The notes: generated from the letters alone by a model not told the origin. Shown: positions 48,585 to 59,450, counted from the stretch's first letter. The stretch is DNA of 64,000 nucleotides from Stenotrophomonas sp. 169 (GCF_014621775.1 NZ_CP061204.1:3492501-3556500); one strand, 5' to 3'. A program made the numbers and translations.

Positions 48585-50492
48585 TCAGTACAGCCGCGGC
48601 TTTTCCATCGCCTCGCGACGCAGCTGCGCGGCGCGCACCAGCACCTGCGGCGGATCGCGCTCTTCGGGGATGTCCATCAGCCGCAGCCGGCGCAGCCAGC
48701 TGCCCGGCCCGCGGGAGGACGTCAACGCCACCACCGGGATGGACAGCATCATGCCGATCACCACCGGGGCCATCCACGCGGCCAGTGCCGGCGACACGGC
48801 CCAGGCCAGCAGGCCCATGAACGCACCAAACAGGCTGAGGCCACCGTAGGCCTTGATCAGCGCGAACCAGTCCACGCCGCCATCGTCACGCTGTTGCGCG
48901 TCCCAGCCGGAATCCCGGCCTGACAGCACTTCGGCGACACCGCGGGACTGCACGTACATCACCACCGGCGCCATCAGGGCGGCCAGCACGGTTTCCAGCA
49001 GCATCGCGATGAACATGCGGACCGTGCCACCGCAGCCACGGCGATCGCCCGGTTCCAACAAGGTGGCCAGGTAGCCGAGCACCTTGGGCGTCAACAGCAC
49101 CGCCATGGTGGCGGCGAACAGCCGCACGACATGGATCTCGTCCTGCGTGCGCCAATAGGTGCTGGGGGAAAGATGCAGCACCCCGTTGAGATCGATGCCT
49201 TCCTGGAACAACGGGATGGCGATGCCGATCAGCATCAGCATCCCCCACATCGGGGCGGTGAAATAGTGGCCGATGCCGATCAGCATGTGCACGCGGCTGA
49301 TCCAGTGCAGGCCGCGGCTGCCGACGATCTTGCCGTGCTGCAGGTTGCCCTGGCACCAGCGACGGTCGCGCACCATCATGTCGGTCAGGGTAGGCGGGCC
49401 TTCTTCGTAACTGCCTTTCAGATACGGCACCATGTGCGCCGCCCAGCCACCGCGACGCATCAGCGCCGCCTCGACGAAGTCATGGCTGAGGACGTGGCCG
49501 CCAAACGGTTCGTGACCCGGCAGCGCCGGCAGGCCGGCGTTCTCGGCGAAGGCCACGGTGCGGATGATCGCGTTGTGGCCCCAGTAATTGCTTTCCGCGC
49601 CATGCCACCATGCCACGCCACGCGCGATCACGGGACCGTACACGCGGCCGCCGAACTGCTGCATCCGCGAAAACAGGGTCCGGCCACCGACCACCACGGG
49701 CAGGGTCTGGATGATGCCCACGTCCGGGTTGTGCTCCATGCCGGCGGCCAGGCGCACGATGGTGTCGCCGGTCATCAGGCTGTCCGCATCCAGGATCAGC
49801 ATCTGCGGATAGTTGCCGCCGAAGCGGCGTACCCAGTCGGCGATGTTGCCGGCCTTGCGTCCGCTGTTGTCGGCACGACGGCGATAGAACAGGTGGTCGT
49901 GCGCGCCCAGCGTCTCCCGCAGTTCAGCGAACACCTGCTCTTCGGCATGCGAAATGTCTTCGCGACGGGTATCACTGAGCACGAAGAAATCGAAGTTGGC
50001 GATCTGGCCGGTCGCTTCCACCGATTCGTAGATCGCCTGCAGGCCAGCCAGCAGGCGGCGCGGATCTTCGTTGTAGGTGGGCATCAGCAGCGCGGTGCGC
50101 GTGTGCAGCTCAGGCAGCGGCTCGTCCGGATCAATGCCAAGCCGGTAGCCCCGATCGAACACGGCGGTCAGGAACCCGGCGACGGCACTGGCGAAGGCCA
50201 GCGCGATCCAACCGAACAAGCCAACGAACAGGACCAGCAGGCAGGCCTCCAGCACGCTCACCCCGTTCGGGGAGAGCACTCGCCACATCATGATCGTGGC
50301 CGCTGAGGTCATCAGCGCGGTGCCACCGAACAGGTAGGCACGGCGCAGGCCGATCAGCCGGGGCGATGTGCGGTGACGACGGATCTTCAACTCGCCCTGA
50401 TGCAGTTCCTGCTCAGGCATCGGCAAGGGCGAACCACCCGGCAGCGTCGCCAGGCCTGCATCCAGCCTGACGCTATCAAGGGTCTCACTCAT
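48585..50492 (-). CDS. opgH: periplasmic glucan glucosyltransferase
   Basis: A 635-residue inner-membrane enzyme making the glucan backbone of osmoregulated periplasmic glucans (HrpM in Xanthomonas, needed for virulence). It has membrane helices at about 45-110 and a GT2 cytoplasmic domain with the DxD motif in [12 protein letters not shown] and a QxxRW-type [12 protein letters not shown]. More helices follow (about 370-600). It is shorter than E. coli OpgH (847) at the N-terminus. GAGG precedes the ATG. No opgG lies nearby. Confidence 0.95.
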   Translation of the reverse strand: MSETLDSVRLDAGLATLPGGSPLPMPEQELHQGELKIRRHRTSPRLIGLRRAYLFGGTALMTSAATIMMWRVLSPNGVSVLEACLLVLFVGLFGWIALAFASAVAGFLTAVFDRGYRLGIDPDEPLPELHTRTALLMPTYNEDPRRLLAGLQAIYESVEATGQIANFDFFVLSDTRREDISHAEEQVFAELRETLGAHDHLFYRRRADNSGRKAGNIADWVRRFGGNYPQMLILDADSLMTGDTIVRLAAGMEHNPDVGIIQTLPVVVGGRTLFSRMQQFGGRVYGPVIARGVAWWHGAESNYWGHNAIIRTVAFAENAGLPALPGHEPFGGHVLSHDFVEAALMRRGGWAAHMVPYLKGSYEEGPPTLTDMMVRDRRWCQGNLQHGKIVGSRGLHWISRVHMLIGIGHYFTAPMWGMLMLIGIAIPLFQEGIDLNGVLHLSPSTYWRTQDEIHVVRLFAATMAVLLTPKVLGYLATLLEPGDRRGCGGTVRMFIAMLLETVLAALMAPVVMYVQSRGVAEVLSGRDSGWDAQQRDDGGVDWFALIKAYGGLSLFGAFMGLLAWAVSPALAAWMAPVVIGMMLSIPVVALTSSRGPGSWLRRLRLMDIPEERDPPQVLVRAAQLRREAMEKPRLY

Positions 50493-50881
50493 CCAGATTA
50501 CCTCGCGTCAACGCGCAGTCCAGGTGCACGGTCAGCGCAGGGCGCAGCACCGTACACGTCAGCGTCGCGCACGACGTTGTCCAGGGCCCGCAGATGCTTG
50601 CTCTCTTTACAGGAACCCACGAACGCTCACCCGGTCGATTCAAAAATTGCACCTCAGTCTAGGACGATGCGTGTAAGTCGAGCGCGAAAGGGGGGCGATA
50701 GCGTTTCCCCCCATTCAGGATACTCCCGCAGGGGGCGCCGCGCACGCATGCGGCGTACAGCCCGCCGGGTTATGCGCCGGGTGAGGCGGAACCAGGCGCG
50801 CAGATCCGTTCGCCGCGCGGTAGGTGCGCGGACGGGGCAAGGCATGCGGATGGGGGCGACGACCCAGGGGTCGTCCCGGCC
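50493..50881. other. 389-base region upstream of opgH without a supported gene
   Basis: It must hold the opgH promoter. A G6/C6 hairpin (about 50694-50713) and GACGACCC-GGGTCGTC near 50859-50876 are the only notable structures. Arg-rich open frames here are chance products of GC-rich sequence. Confidence 0.5.
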
Positions 50882-51055
50882 TCAGCGCGACAGTACGGCT
50901 TCGCGCTGGGCGATATCGGCGTCGGCGGCATGACGTGCACGCTCCATCGCCACCGCGATCTGCTGGCGGGCGAGCAGGTGCTGTGCCTGTTGTACTTCCG
51001 GGGTGGACAACAGCACCGGACCGGGAGTGGTTTCCACTGTAGCGGACTTGCTCAT
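50882..51055 (-). CDS. small hypothetical protein
   Basis: A 57-residue protein (MSKSATVETTPG start, then a helix rich in Ala, Gln and Arg: QQAQHLLARQQIAVAMERAR). A GGAGG five bases before the ATG strongly supports translation. There is no signal peptide or membrane helix. The function is unknown; it lies between opgH and dnaE2. Confidence 0.6.
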   Translation of the reverse strand: MSKSATVETTPGPVLLSTPEVQQAQHLLARQQIAVAMERARHAADADIAQREAVLSR

Positions 51056-51189
51056 GCATCCCTCCAAGGACAATCCGCCGACGCTGGCCTGGGAGGGCTG
51101 GGTCGACGGATTGCGCACCCTACCTTAAAACCATGTCAACTGTGTGTAGGGAGTAATGACGATCGCTGGCCGTCATTGGCGGCTTCCCG

Positions 51190-51244
51190 GTAGTGACGGC
51201 CGCTGGCCGTCAATCCCGAGCTGACGGCCAGCGGCCGTCACTAC
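51190..51244. repeat. GTAG repeat dimer (GTAGTGACGGCC type)
   Basis: GTAGTGACGGCCGCTGGCCG at 51190 and its inverted partner ending at 51244 form a large hairpin, just after the dnaE2 stop. A single copy of the same type lies at 62915. Confidence 0.9.
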
Positions 51245-51261
51245 CTGACCTGCGGCCGGCA

Positions 51262-54200
51262 TTACCGGAAATCGCGCGAGGGGGCGTTCAGCCCTGCCAG
51301 TAGATGGCTGTAATCGCGCAGGTCGCCGGCAATCAGATGGCGGACACCGTCCACGCATTCCCAGCGTCCGCGCACGCCCAGCAGCCGTGATCCCAGCAAC
51401 GCCTTGCGGCGCCGTAGGGCCAGGTGGGACCACACCACCACGTTGACCATGCCGTGCTCGTCTTCCAGCGTGACGAACACCGTCCCGTTGGCCGTGCCCG
51501 GCTTCTGCCGCTGGGTGACCAGCCCGATGGTGTGCACGCCGCGCCCGTGCGCCAGCCCGCGCAACTGGCGCGAGTCCAGCGCGCGTTCCTGCTGCAGGCG
51601 GGTACGCAGCAAGGCCAGCGGATGTTCGCCCAAGGTCAGCCCGCTGCTGCGGTAATCGGACAGCATCTCTTCGGCCACGTTCGGGGCCGGCAACACGATG
51701 TCCTGCTCATCCGGGCTGCCCTGCAGCAGCGGCATGGCCCGCTCGATGCCGGCCACGGCCCAGCGCGCGGCATTGCGGTTGCCCGCCAGCGCGGCCAGCG
51801 CCCCGCCATCGGCCAGCACCTGGCGCGCCTTGCCATCCAGCCGCGCGCGGCGGCACAGGTCGGCCACATCGGCGAACGGGGCCTGTGCACGGGCCGCCAT
51901 CACCGCCTGCGCCGCCGCTTCGCTGCAGCCGGTCATCTGCCGCAGCCCCAGCCGTATCGCCGGCTGCGTGCGGGCATCACCGCCCTCCAGGGTGTTGTCC
52001 CAGTCGCTGATGCAGACGTCCACCGGCAGCACCTGCACGCCCGCCCGCTCGGCACTGCCACGGCGGGCGTCCTGCACGATCTGGCTGGCCGAATAGAAGC
52101 CCATCGGCTGTGCGTTGAGCAGGGCACAGGCGAACGCGGCCGGCTCGTGCCGTTTCAGGAAACAGCTGATGTACACCAGCTTGGCAAACGAAGCGGCGTG
52201 GCTCTGCGGGAATCCGTAGGCACCGAAGCCCTTGATCTGCTCGAAGATCTGGTCGATGAATTCCGAACTGTAATTCTTCTTTTCCATCAGGCCGCGGATG
52301 CGTTCCCGGTGGGAATCCATGTCGCCCCCGCTGCGCCATGCCGCCATCGAACGGCGCAGCTGGTCCGCCTCATGCGGCTTGTAGCCGGCATGGATCACCA
52401 GCTCCATCACCTGTTCCTGGAACAGCGGAATTCCCAGCGTCATGCCCAGGATCTCCTCGATGCCTTCGGACGGGTACGTCACCGCCTCATGGCCCTGCCG
52501 ACGGCGCAGGAAGGGATGCACCATGCCGCCCTGGATCGGCCCGGGGCGCACGATCGCCACCTGGATCACCAGGTCGTAGAAACACCGGGGTTTCAGCCGC
52601 GGCAGCATGCTCATCTGCGCGCGCGACTCGATCTGGAACACGCCGACGGTATCGGCGGCCTTGATCATCGCGAACGTGGGCGGGTCATCCACCGGCAGGC
52701 GGGCCAGGTCGATACGATGGCCCCGGTGCTGCGCCACCAGCTGCACTGCCTTGCGGATGCAGGTCAGCATGCCCAGCGCCAGGCAGTCCACCTTCAGCAT
52801 CCTCATCGTTTCCAGATCGTCCTTGTCCCACTGGATGATGGTGCGGTCGGCCATCGCCGCGTTTTCCACGGGCACCACCGTGCTCAACGACGCATCGCTG
52901 ATGACGAACCCGCCCACATGCTGGGACAGATGCCGCGGGTGGTCGCGCAGCTGTTCCGTCACCGCCATCACCTGCTGCAGCAGCGGATTGGCCGCATCGA
53001 AACCGGCCTCGGCCAGCCGCTGCTCCATAGGCGTCTCGCCGTTGCCCCAGCCGAAGCATTCCGCCAGCAGGGCCACTTGGTCCGGCGGCAGGCCAAACGC
53101 CTTGGCCACATCGCGCACCGCACTCTTGCCCCGGTAACGGATGACGGTCGCAGCAAGTGCTGCGCGCTCGCGCCCGTATTTCCCGTACACATACTGCAGC
53201 ACTTCCTCGCGCCGCTCGTGCTCGAAATCCACATCGATATCCGGCGGCTCATCGCGTTCGCGCGACAGGAAACGCGCCATCAACAATCGACTCTCGGCGG
53301 GGTTCACCACGGTGATGCCCAGCGCGAAGCACACCGCCGAATTCGCCGACGAGCCGCGCCCCTGGCACAGGATGTCGCGGGAGCGGGCGAAACGCACGAT
53401 GTCTTCCACGGTGAGGAAGAAGGCCTCGTACTTCATGTCGGCGATCAGCAGCAGTTCGCTGTCGATCTGCGTGGCCACCGCTGCGGGCACGCCATCCGGC
53501 CAGCGCTCGTGCATGCCACGCAGCGTCAGCGCGCGCAGCCAGCTGCTGGGCGTATGGCCTGCGGGCACCAGTTCAGCGGGGTACTGGTAGCGCACCTCGT
53601 CCAGGCGGAACTGGCAGCGCCGTGCCAGCGCTACGGCCGCATGCAGCAAGGCAGGGGGATGGATGTTGCCCAGCGCGCGCCGCGTGCGCAGGTGATGTTC
53701 GCCATTGCGGAACAGGAAGCCACCGCACTCGGACAACGGCAGCACGTGGCGGATCGCCGTCATGGTGTCCTGCAGTACACGGCGACGCCGCACGTCCATG
53801 TGCACATCGCCGCAGGCCAGCGCCTCCATCCCGAGCTGCGCGGAAACCGCCAGCAGCTGCGCAAGCCTCGCCGCATCGTCGCGTTCGCGGTGCAGGTGCA
53901 CGGCCAACCACGTGCGCTGCACGAACACCTTCTGCATCCATCGTGCCTGTTCGGCATCGGGCTGCGCGCCCGGCACCCACAGCGCGAACAGCCCCAGTTC
54001 GGCATCGGCTGCACCGCCCAATACCCGCTCCACATCCTGCCGCGCCAACCGATAGCGGCCCTTCCCTGCCGCACGTCGTCCGGCGGTGATCAGCTCGCAC
54101 AGGCGCACATAGCCACGCTGATTTTCCACCAGCAGCACCAGCTTCAGCCCGCACTCCAGCACGAACTCGCTACCGACGATCAACGCCACGCCGGTGGCAC

Positions 54201-54477
54201 GTGAGGCTTCCAGCCCGCGCACGATGCCGGCCAGCGAGCATTCGTCGGTGATGGCCAGTGCTTCATAACCACACTGCTTCGCGCGCACGAACAGGGCTTC
54301 GGCACTGGCCGCGCCACGCAGGAACGAAAAATCGGACAGGCAGTGCAGCTCGGCATAGGCCGGCAGGTCCTGCTCGCGCGGCAGGTCATCATTGGCCGCG
54401 GCCAGACGCTCACGGGTTTCCCACGCACGCGGCATGCGTTTGCACGGCGCATCGTCGTGTTGTTCGATACGGCTCAT
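51262..54477 (-). CDS. dnaE2: error-prone DNA polymerase DnaE2
   Basis: A 1071-residue C-family polymerase. The N-terminal PHP domain (about 35-270, [32 protein letters not shown]) is followed by the polymerase core, with the catalytic aspartates in [13 protein letters not shown], and an OB-fold near the C-terminus ([20 protein letters not shown]). DnaE2 is the translesion polymerase of the SOS mutasome. The start overlaps the imuB stop (ATGA), so translation is coupled. A 40-codon upstream extension inside imuB is rejected. Confidence 0.97.
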   Translation of the reverse strand: MSRIEQHDDAPCKRMPRAWETRERLAAANDDLPREQDLPAYAELHCLSDFSFLRGAASAEALFVRAKQCGYEALAITDECSLAGIVRGLEASRATGVALIVGSEFVLECGLKLVLLVENQRGYVRLCELITAGRRAAGKGRYRLARQDVERVLGGAADAELGLFALWVPGAQPDAEQARWMQKVFVQRTWLAVHLHRERDDAARLAQLLAVSAQLGMEALACGDVHMDVRRRRVLQDTMTAIRHVLPLSECGGFLFRNGEHHLRTRRALGNIHPPALLHAAVALARRCQFRLDEVRYQYPAELVPAGHTPSSWLRALTLRGMHERWPDGVPAAVATQIDSELLLIADMKYEAFFLTVEDIVRFARSRDILCQGRGSSANSAVCFALGITVVNPAESRLLMARFLSRERDEPPDIDVDFEHERREEVLQYVYGKYGRERAALAATVIRYRGKSAVRDVAKAFGLPPDQVALLAECFGWGNGETPMEQRLAEAGFDAANPLLQQVMAVTEQLRDHPRHLSQHVGGFVISDASLSTVVPVENAAMADRTIIQWDKDDLETMRMLKVDCLALGMLTCIRKAVQLVAQHRGHRIDLARLPVDDPPTFAMIKAADTVGVFQIESRAQMSMLPRLKPRCFYDLVIQVAIVRPGPIQGGMVHPFLRRRQGHEAVTYPSEGIEEILGMTLGIPLFQEQVMELVIHAGYKPHEADQLRRSMAAWRSGGDMDSHRERIRGLMEKKNYSSEFIDQIFEQIKGFGAYGFPQSHAASFAKLVYISCFLKRHEPAAFACALLNAQPMGFYSASQIVQDARRGSAERAGVQVLPVDVCISDWDNTLEGGDARTQPAIRLGLRQMTGCSEAAAQAVMAARAQAPFADVADLCRRARLDGKARQVLADGGALAALAGNRNAARWAVAGIERAMPLLQGSPDEQDIVLPAPNVAEEMLSDYRSSGLTLGEHPLALLRTRLQQERALDSRQLRGLAHGRGVHTIGLVTQRQKPGTANGTVFVTLEDEHGMVNVVVWSHLALRRRKALLGSRLLGVRGRWECVDGVRHLIAGDLRDYSHLLAGLNAPSRDFR

Positions 54478-55892
54478 GCGAACCAGCCGTGCAGCATCCA
54501 GTCGCCCTGCTGGCCCGGCAAGGCGAAGGCCCAGGCCTGCTGGCCCTGCGAAGTCTCCAGCACGTAATAGTCGCGGCGTGCCTCCTGCCCATCCCACCAG
54601 CCGCTTTCCAGCCGCTCCGGGCCCGACACGATGCGCGCACGCGCATCACGCAGCGGCACCGGCGTGGGCAGCAGCCAACACGGACGTGGCGGCCGCGCAG
54701 GCGCTTGGGCGATGGCCATGCCATCCCCTTCCACGCGCTGCCAGGCCCGTTCCGGGCGCGGGTCACCGGCCGGGCCCACGCGGAAGACCGATGCATCGCC
54801 CAACCGGGCACGCAGGCGCTCGCGCAGCTGCGGCCAGGGCAGCTGCTGCTGGTTGCGGGTATCGAACAGATCACGGCTGGCCGGTACGAAGGTCGGCAGT
54901 TCACGCGCCAACAGGCGCACCGCGACCACCGGCCGGTCGATGCTGGCGCGTTCCAGTCGGTTGCGGGTGAGTTCGAACAACAAGGTCGCATCGCGCTCGG
55001 CAGCCAACAGGCCCACCTCCACGTCGGTATGGCCCTCCTCATGCTCCAGCCGCAGCACGAAGCGCTGCACGCCCCCATCGCGGATGGACAGGCTGGTGCA
55101 CAGATCGCCGATCAAGCGCCGCAACGGGAACAGCAGCGCCATGTGGTTTTCCACCTCATAGCCGAGCTCCACGCGCGAATCGAAATGGTCCGGCGGCGCA
55201 TACCAGGCCAGGGCTTCATCGGCCTGCCCGTACAGCCGGTCCAGATGGTCCAGCAGCGGCAGGCCGAAGCGCCGGCGCAGGCCATCGCGGGGCAGCGCAC
55301 GCAGGGCGCGCAACGTAGTCACGCCCATATGCTGCAGCCGTGCACCGTGGTCATCGGGCAGCCGCGCGCGGCGCACCGGCACGCGATCCAGCAGGGCATG
55401 CATGGCCGCGATGTCTTCCACGGCCATGCCATCGCGGATACCAGCCAATACCATCGCCGCCCGTGCGGTGGGGGCCATTGCGATGCGGTGCTGGAAACCC
55501 AGCGCCTGCAGTTCCTCGCGCAGGCGCGCCTGCAATACCGGCCACGGCCCCAGCAGCTGGAAGCTGGCGCGCACTTCCAGCACGATGCAGCCCGGCCACT
55601 GGGCACTCACCAGGGAACTGTGCCGATACGCCCAGCCGGCGAGGAAGCGCTGCCAGCGCGCATCCGCCTGCGCATCGTGCTCCACCATCTGGAAATCCGG
55701 CAGCAACGCCAGCGCGGCGGTCAGCCGCATGCCGACCTGCAGCCCGGCCTGGACGGCGGCGACATTGACCGCGTGCAGGGTGCGTAGCTGCGCCGATCCA
55801 CCAATCAACGCCAGCGGCGTGTCCGGATCAGGGTGACGGCGAAGGACGGCATCCAGCGCCAGCTGCGGCAGCACGATACAGGCCCAGAGCAT
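54474..55892 (-). CDS. imuB: mutasome adaptor protein ImuB (Y-family polymerase-like)
   Basis: A 472-residue Y-family relative. It keeps the fold ([60 protein letters not shown]) but has no visible acidic catalytic pair, as known for ImuB, which acts as a hub binding the beta clamp, ImuA and DnaE2. The likely clamp-binding segment is in the C-terminal third. It lies between imuA and dnaE2, overlapping the latter. Confidence 0.93.
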   Translation of the reverse strand: MLWACIVLPQLALDAVLRRHPDPDTPLALIGGSAQLRTLHAVNVAAVQAGLQVGMRLTAALALLPDFQMVEHDAQADARWQRFLAGWAYRHSSLVSAQWPGCIVLEVRASFQLLGPWPVLQARLREELQALGFQHRIAMAPTARAAMVLAGIRDGMAVEDIAAMHALLDRVPVRRARLPDDHGARLQHMGVTTLRALRALPRDGLRRRFGLPLLDHLDRLYGQADEALAWYAPPDHFDSRVELGYEVENHMALLFPLRRLIGDLCTSLSIRDGGVQRFVLRLEHEEGHTDVEVGLLAAERDATLLFELTRNRLERASIDRPVVAVRLLARELPTFVPASRDLFDTRNQQQLPWPQLRERLRARLGDASVFRVGPAGDPRPERAWQRVEGDGMAIAQAPARPPRPCWLLPTPVPLRDARARIVSGPERLESGWWDGQEARRDYYVLETSQGQQAWAFALPGQQGDWMLHGWFA

Positions 55893-55901
55893 CGGCGTAC
55901 C

Positions 55902-56528
55902 TCACCCGGCCCTCAAGGCAAAGGCCTGCGATGGCGCAGGGCCACCCCGGCACTTGCGCACCTGCCACTGCGTGGCGTGGCCTTCGCGCACCGCTTCCAG
56001 CCGCAAGGCCGCCGGCGATGGATTGGCTGCGTGCTTGCGGTCGCGCAGCGCGAAGCCCAGGCACTGGCCGGTATCGGCGGCCACCTGCAGGCGGCGCAGT
56101 GCCTGCGCATCGGCCTGCTTCGGCCAGCCCAGCACCGCGCCGCAGGCACCGCTGCGCAGGCATTGTTCGAATGCCCACAGGGCATCGCGTGGCGAAGCCT
56201 CGATCAACTGCAGGTGCTGCAATGAAACGCCTGCGGCCTGCCACGCCGGGGCATAGGGCAGGTAGGGCGGTGCAATCACCGCCACCGCCGCGCCGGTCTG
56301 GCTCAGCCGCGCCAAGGTAGGCAGCAGCAACTGCAGCTCCCCCACCCCATCGGCCGGCAACAGCAGTTCAGTCAGCGCGCGGCGTGGCCAGCCGCGCTGC
56401 GGCAGCAACGCATCCAGTGCCGCATGCCCGGTGGACTCGCCTTCCACGCCCTCCTTTGCACTGCCTCGCCCTGCATGCCACAGGGTCTGGCTGGACAGCA
56501 TCTGCTGCAGGTCGGGCGCGGTGTTCAT
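55902..56528 (-). CDS. imuA: translesion synthesis protein ImuA
   Basis: A 208-residue RecA-like protein (a family also called SulA-like in some annotations). It starts MNTAPDLQQMLSSQTLWHAGRG, with ALDALLPQRGWPRRALTELLLP as the conserved front and AVAVIAPPYLPYAPAWQAAG later. ImuA modulates RecA and works with ImuB and DnaE2 in SOS mutagenesis. It lies one base after lexA2 and ten bases before imuB. Confidence 0.92.
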   Translation of the reverse strand: MNTAPDLQQMLSSQTLWHAGRGSAKEGVEGESTGHAALDALLPQRGWPRRALTELLLPADGVGELQLLLPTLARLSQTGAAVAVIAPPYLPYAPAWQAAGVSLQHLQLIEASPRDALWAFEQCLRSGACGAVLGWPKQADAQALRRLQVAADTGQCLGFALRDRKHAANPSPAALRLEAVREGHATQWQVRKCRGGPAPSQAFALRAG

Positions 56529-56529
56529 C

Positions 56530-57144
56530 TCAGCCCTGCCGGACCAGGCCGCAGTAAACGCCTTCCACGGCGAAATCCTGCCCGGCTTCGATCACGATCG
56601 GCGCATGTGCAGGATTGCGCGGCAGCAGGCGCACGCCATCTGCATCCTGTTGCAGACGCTTGATGGTGAGCTCGCCATCGATGCGCGCGACCACCGTCTG
56701 CCCATCGCGGGCGCTCGGCGTGCGGTGTACACCGACCAGGTCGCCATCCAGGATGCCGTCATCGATCATCGAATCGCCCTGCACTTTCAGCAGGTAGTCC
56801 GGACGCGGCGAGAACATCCGCCGGTCCAGCCAGAGCTGCTGGTCCAGGCCGATATCCGCGCCGATGGGTTGGCCCGCGGCCACCCGCCCCAGCACCGCCA
56901 GCGGAAGCAGCTCGGCCGGCTCGCCGGGCAAGGCCAGGCCACGCTTGCGACCCGCCGCCTGCGCCAGCAACCCGGCCTCGACCAGCGCCTGCACGTGTTT
57001 CTGCGCGGCATTGCGCGAGGCAAAACCGAAGGCATGGGCGATATCGGCCAATGACGGCGACTGGCCGGAAGCCAGCGCCTGTCGCAACCAGGCCAGTACG
57101 GCGGCACGTTGGGGAGGGAGGTCGTTGAGGTCCATGGTGTACAT
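56530..57144 (-). CDS. lexA: LexA repressor (LexA2 type)
   Basis: A 204-residue SOS repressor of the xanthomonad LexA2 type. The N-terminal winged HTH (about 1-65) is followed by a self-cleavage region with Ala90-Gly91 (GRVAAGQPIG), the catalytic Ser125 (QGDSMIDDG) and Lys162 (ELTIKRLQQD). On DNA damage RecA filaments trigger cleavage and free the operon. The start at 57144 has GAGGG about nine bases upstream; an ATG at 57135 is the alternative. The operator at 57136-57153 covers the first start codon, so the gene represses itself and imuA-imuB-dnaE2. Confidence 0.95.
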   Translation of the reverse strand: MYTMDLNDLPPQRAAVLAWLRQALASGQSPSLADIAHAFGFASRNAAQKHVQALVEAGLLAQAAGRKRGLALPGEPAELLPLAVLGRVAAGQPIGADIGLDQQLWLDRRMFSPRPDYLLKVQGDSMIDDGILDGDLVGVHRTPSARDGQTVVARIDGELTIKRLQQDADGVRLLPRNPAHAPIVIEAGQDFAVEGVYCGLVRQG

Positions 57145-57153
57145 TTGTACACC
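57136..57153 (-). promoter_or_regulatory. LexA2 operator (SOS box)
   Basis: GGTGTACATTTGTACACC is an 18-base near-perfect palindrome holding TGTACA-N2-TGTACA. It equals the reverse complement of the TGTACAAATGTACA motif reported for xanthomonad LexA2, from memory. It overlaps the ATG at 57144 and abuts the one at 57135. Confidence 0.9.
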
Positions 57154-57239
57154 CTCGCTTTCAGAAAAGCGACAGCCCGATTGTTCAGCCTGACAACCGC
57201 TGTCGCTTACGACATGGATCGCGACGCCTGCGTCAGATT

Positions 57240-57276
57240 ATCAAAGCAAGCTATTGATTGAATTATAAAAAACAAT
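57240..57276 (+). promoter_or_regulatory. possible OxyR-binding site before katB
   Basis: Four tetranucleotides at exact 11-base steps (ATCA 57240, CTAT 57251, ATTA 57262, CAAT 57273) match 11 of 16 positions of the OxyR pattern ATAG-N7-CTAT-N7-ATAG-N7-CTAT. The region is AT-rich and 60-95 bases before katB, a usual place for OxyR control of catalase. Confidence 0.4.
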
Positions 57277-57334
57277 TGTTCTTCGGCGTATTCCAGCAGG
57301 GATGATCCTGACTCGTTTCCCGGAGTCTTTCCCT

Positions 57335-58849
57335 ATGCGCCATGCCTGCCTGCTGGTAGCTGCCCTGCTCATTCCCGCTGCCCCGTTACTCGCACAGACC
57401 ACGCTGACCCGCGACAACGGCGCCCCGGTGGGCGACAACCAGAACTCCCAGACCGCCGGTGCCACCGGCCCGGCATTGCTGCAGGACGTACAGCTGATCC
57501 AGAAGCTGCAGCGCTTTGATCGTGAGCGCATTCCGGAGCGCGTGGTGCATGCACGCGGCACGGGCGTGCGCGGCGAGTTCACCGCCAGTGCCGATGTTTC
57601 CGCATTGACCCGCGCCCTGCTGTTCACCCCGGGCGAAACCACCCCGGTGTTCGTCCGTTTTTCCTCGGTGGTGCACGGCAATCACTCGCCGGAAACCCTG
57701 CGCGACCCGCGCGGCTTCGCTACCAAGTTCTATACCCGCGAAGGCAACTGGGACCTGGTCGGCAACAACTTCCCGACCTTCTTCATCCGCGACGCCATCA
57801 AGTTCCCGGACATGGTGCATTCCTTCAAACCCGATCCGCGTACCAACCTGGATGACGACGCCCGTCGTTTCGATTTCTTCTCGCACGTGCCTGAAGCCAC
57901 CCGCACGCTGACCCAGTTGTATTCCAACGAGGGCACACCGGCGGGCTACCGCTTCATGGACGGCAACGGCGTGCATGCGTACAAGCTGGTCAATGCTGCC
58001 GGTGTGGTGCACTACGTCAAGTTCAACTGGAAAAGCCTGCAAGGCACCCGCAACCTCGATCCGACACAGGTAGAGGAGGTGCAGGGCAAGGACTACAGCC
58101 ACATGACCCGTGATCTGGTAGACGCCATCAAGCGGGGCGACTACCCACGCTGGGACCTGTACATCCAGGTGCTGGCACCGGAACAGCTGGCCACCTTCGA
58201 TTTCGATCCGCTGGACGCCACCAAGATCTGGCCTGACGTGCCGGAACAGAAGATCGGCCAGATGGTGCTGAACCAGAACGTCGACAACGTCTTCCAGGAA
58301 ACCGAACAGGTGGCCATGGCGCCGTCGAACCTGGTGCCCGGCATCGAACCGTCTGAAGATCGTCTGCTGCAGGGCCGCGTGTTTTCCTATGCCGATACGC
58401 AGATGTACCGCATCGGCGCCAATGCCCTGCAGTTGCCGGTAAATCGGCCCCGTGTGGCCGTCAACGACGTCAACCAGGACGGCGCCCTGAATGCCGGCCA
58501 CAGCAACAGCGGCGTGAACTACGAGCCCAGCCGGCTGCAGCCGCGTCCGCAGAGCGCGCATGCGCTGTACAGCAACCTGCCGCTGTCAGGCACTACCCAG
58601 CAGAAAGGCATCGCGCGTGAGCAGAATTTCAAGCAGGCCGGTGATCTGTACCGGTCCTACAGCCGACGCGAGCAATTGGACCTGGTGCACAGCTTTGGCC
58701 AGTCGCTGGCCGGCGCGGACAATGAAAGCAAGCACATCATGCTGTCCTTCCTGTACAAGGCAGACCCGGATTACGGCACACGGGTAGCCCGCGTGGCCGG
58801 CGGTGACCTGGACCGCGTGATGCAGCTCGCCAGCGAGTTGCAGGACTGA
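57335..58849 (+). CDS. katB: periplasmic catalase (KatB-like)
   Basis: A 504-residue clade-type monofunctional heme catalase. A signal peptide (about 1-22, ending LLAQ) precedes the core. The active-site His is in ERVVHARGTG, Asn in VGNNFPTFFIRD, and the heme-ligand Tyr in GRVFSYADTQMYRIG. Hydrogen peroxide is decomposed outside the cytoplasm. The start at MRHACLL has GGAG nine bases upstream; an in-frame ATG 11 codons earlier is less likely. It heads a katB-ankB unit as in Pseudomonas. Confidence 0.95.
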   Translation: MRHACLLVAALLIPAAPLLAQTTLTRDNGAPVGDNQNSQTAGATGPALLQDVQLIQKLQRFDRERIPERVVHARGTGVRGEFTASADVSALTRALLFTPGETTPVFVRFSSVVHGNHSPETLRDPRGFATKFYTREGNWDLVGNNFPTFFIRDAIKFPDMVHSFKPDPRTNLDDDARRFDFFSHVPEATRTLTQLYSNEGTPAGYRFMDGNGVHAYKLVNAAGVVHYVKFNWKSLQGTRNLDPTQVEEVQGKDYSHMTRDLVDAIKRGDYPRWDLYIQVLAPEQLATFDFDPLDATKIWPDVPEQKIGQMVLNQNVDNVFQETEQVAMAPSNLVPGIEPSEDRLLQGRVFSYADTQMYRIGANALQLPVNRPRVAVNDVNQDGALNAGHSNSGVNYEPSRLQPRPQSAHALYSNLPLSGTTQQKGIAREQNFKQAGDLYRSYSRREQLDLVHSFGQSLAGADNESKHIMLSFLYKADPDYGTRVARVAGGDLDRVMQLASELQD

Positions 58850-58862
58850 CCGTCAACGCCAA

Positions 58863-58892
58863 GGCCGGGCCCTTTCATCAAAGGGCCCGGCC
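58863..58892 (+). promoter_or_regulatory. hairpin between katB and ankB
   Basis: A 13-bp perfect stem (58863-58875 with 58880-58892) around a CATC loop lies 14 bases after the katB stop and ends just before the AAGGA of ankB. No T run follows, so it may protect the katB mRNA or lower ankB read-through. Confidence 0.55.
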
Positions 58893-58907
58893 CCAAGGAC
58901 AGCCACA

Positions 58908-59450
58908 ATGCGCTACTACCTGACCGGTCTGCTGACCCTTCTGCTGGCAACACCCACCTGGGCCGTTCCACCCACGGCCCCACCGTCGGCCGCCGACGCG
59001 CAGGCGCAACTGCGCACCTATTACTTCGATGCCGCACGCAGCGGACAGCAAGCGATGCTGGCCGAGTTCATCCGCGCCGGCTACGACCTGCAGACCCGCG
59101 ATGAAAAGGGCTATACCGCCTTGATCCTCGCCGCCTACCACGGTCATGCCGAAGCGGTGGATCAATTGCTGGCCGCCGGTGCGGATCCCTGCGCCCAGGA
59201 CAAACGCGGCAACACTGCGCTGATGGGGGCCATCTTCAAAGGGGAGCTGCGCATCGCCCAGCGCCTGATGCGTGCCGCCTGCTCACCCGACCAGCGCAAC
59301 CATGCCGGCCAGACCGCCGCCATGTATGCGGCCCTGTTCCAGCGCCGCGACATCCTGCAGCAGCTGGCTGCCCACGGCGCCGACCTGGATCTCAAGGATG
59401 CCGCCGGCAACAGTGCAGAGCAGTTGCAACGCGGCGAATTCGCCCGCTGA
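58908..59450 (+). CDS. ankB: ankyrin-repeat periplasmic protein (AnkB-like)
   Basis: A 180-residue precursor with a signal peptide (about 1-19, ending TWA) and about four ankyrin repeats (KGYTALILAAYHGHAEAVDQLLAAGAD, RGNTALMGAIFKGELRIAQRL, AGQTAAMYAALFQRRDILQQL). In P. aeruginosa AnkB is needed for full KatB activity in the periplasm. AAGGA lies eight bases before the ATG. It shares the katB transcript, 58 bases downstream. Confidence 0.92.
   Translation: MRYYLTGLLTLLLATPTWAVPPTAPPSAADAQAQLRTYYFDAARSGQQAMLAEFIRAGYDLQTRDEKGYTALILAAYHGHAEAVDQLLAAGADPCAQDKRGNTALMGAIFKGELRIAQRLMRAACSPDQRNHAGQTAAMYAALFQRRDILQQLAAHGADLDLKDAAGNSAEQLQRGEFAR

Noticed and set aside
50655..50930. Arg-rich open frame upstream of opgH
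   Set aside because: The composition (runs of RR) follows from local GC skew; it has no ribosome-binding site.
51424..54204. A 926-codon plus-strand frame opposite dnaE2
   Set aside because: It is the reverse of a clear DNA polymerase gene and has no recognisable domain.
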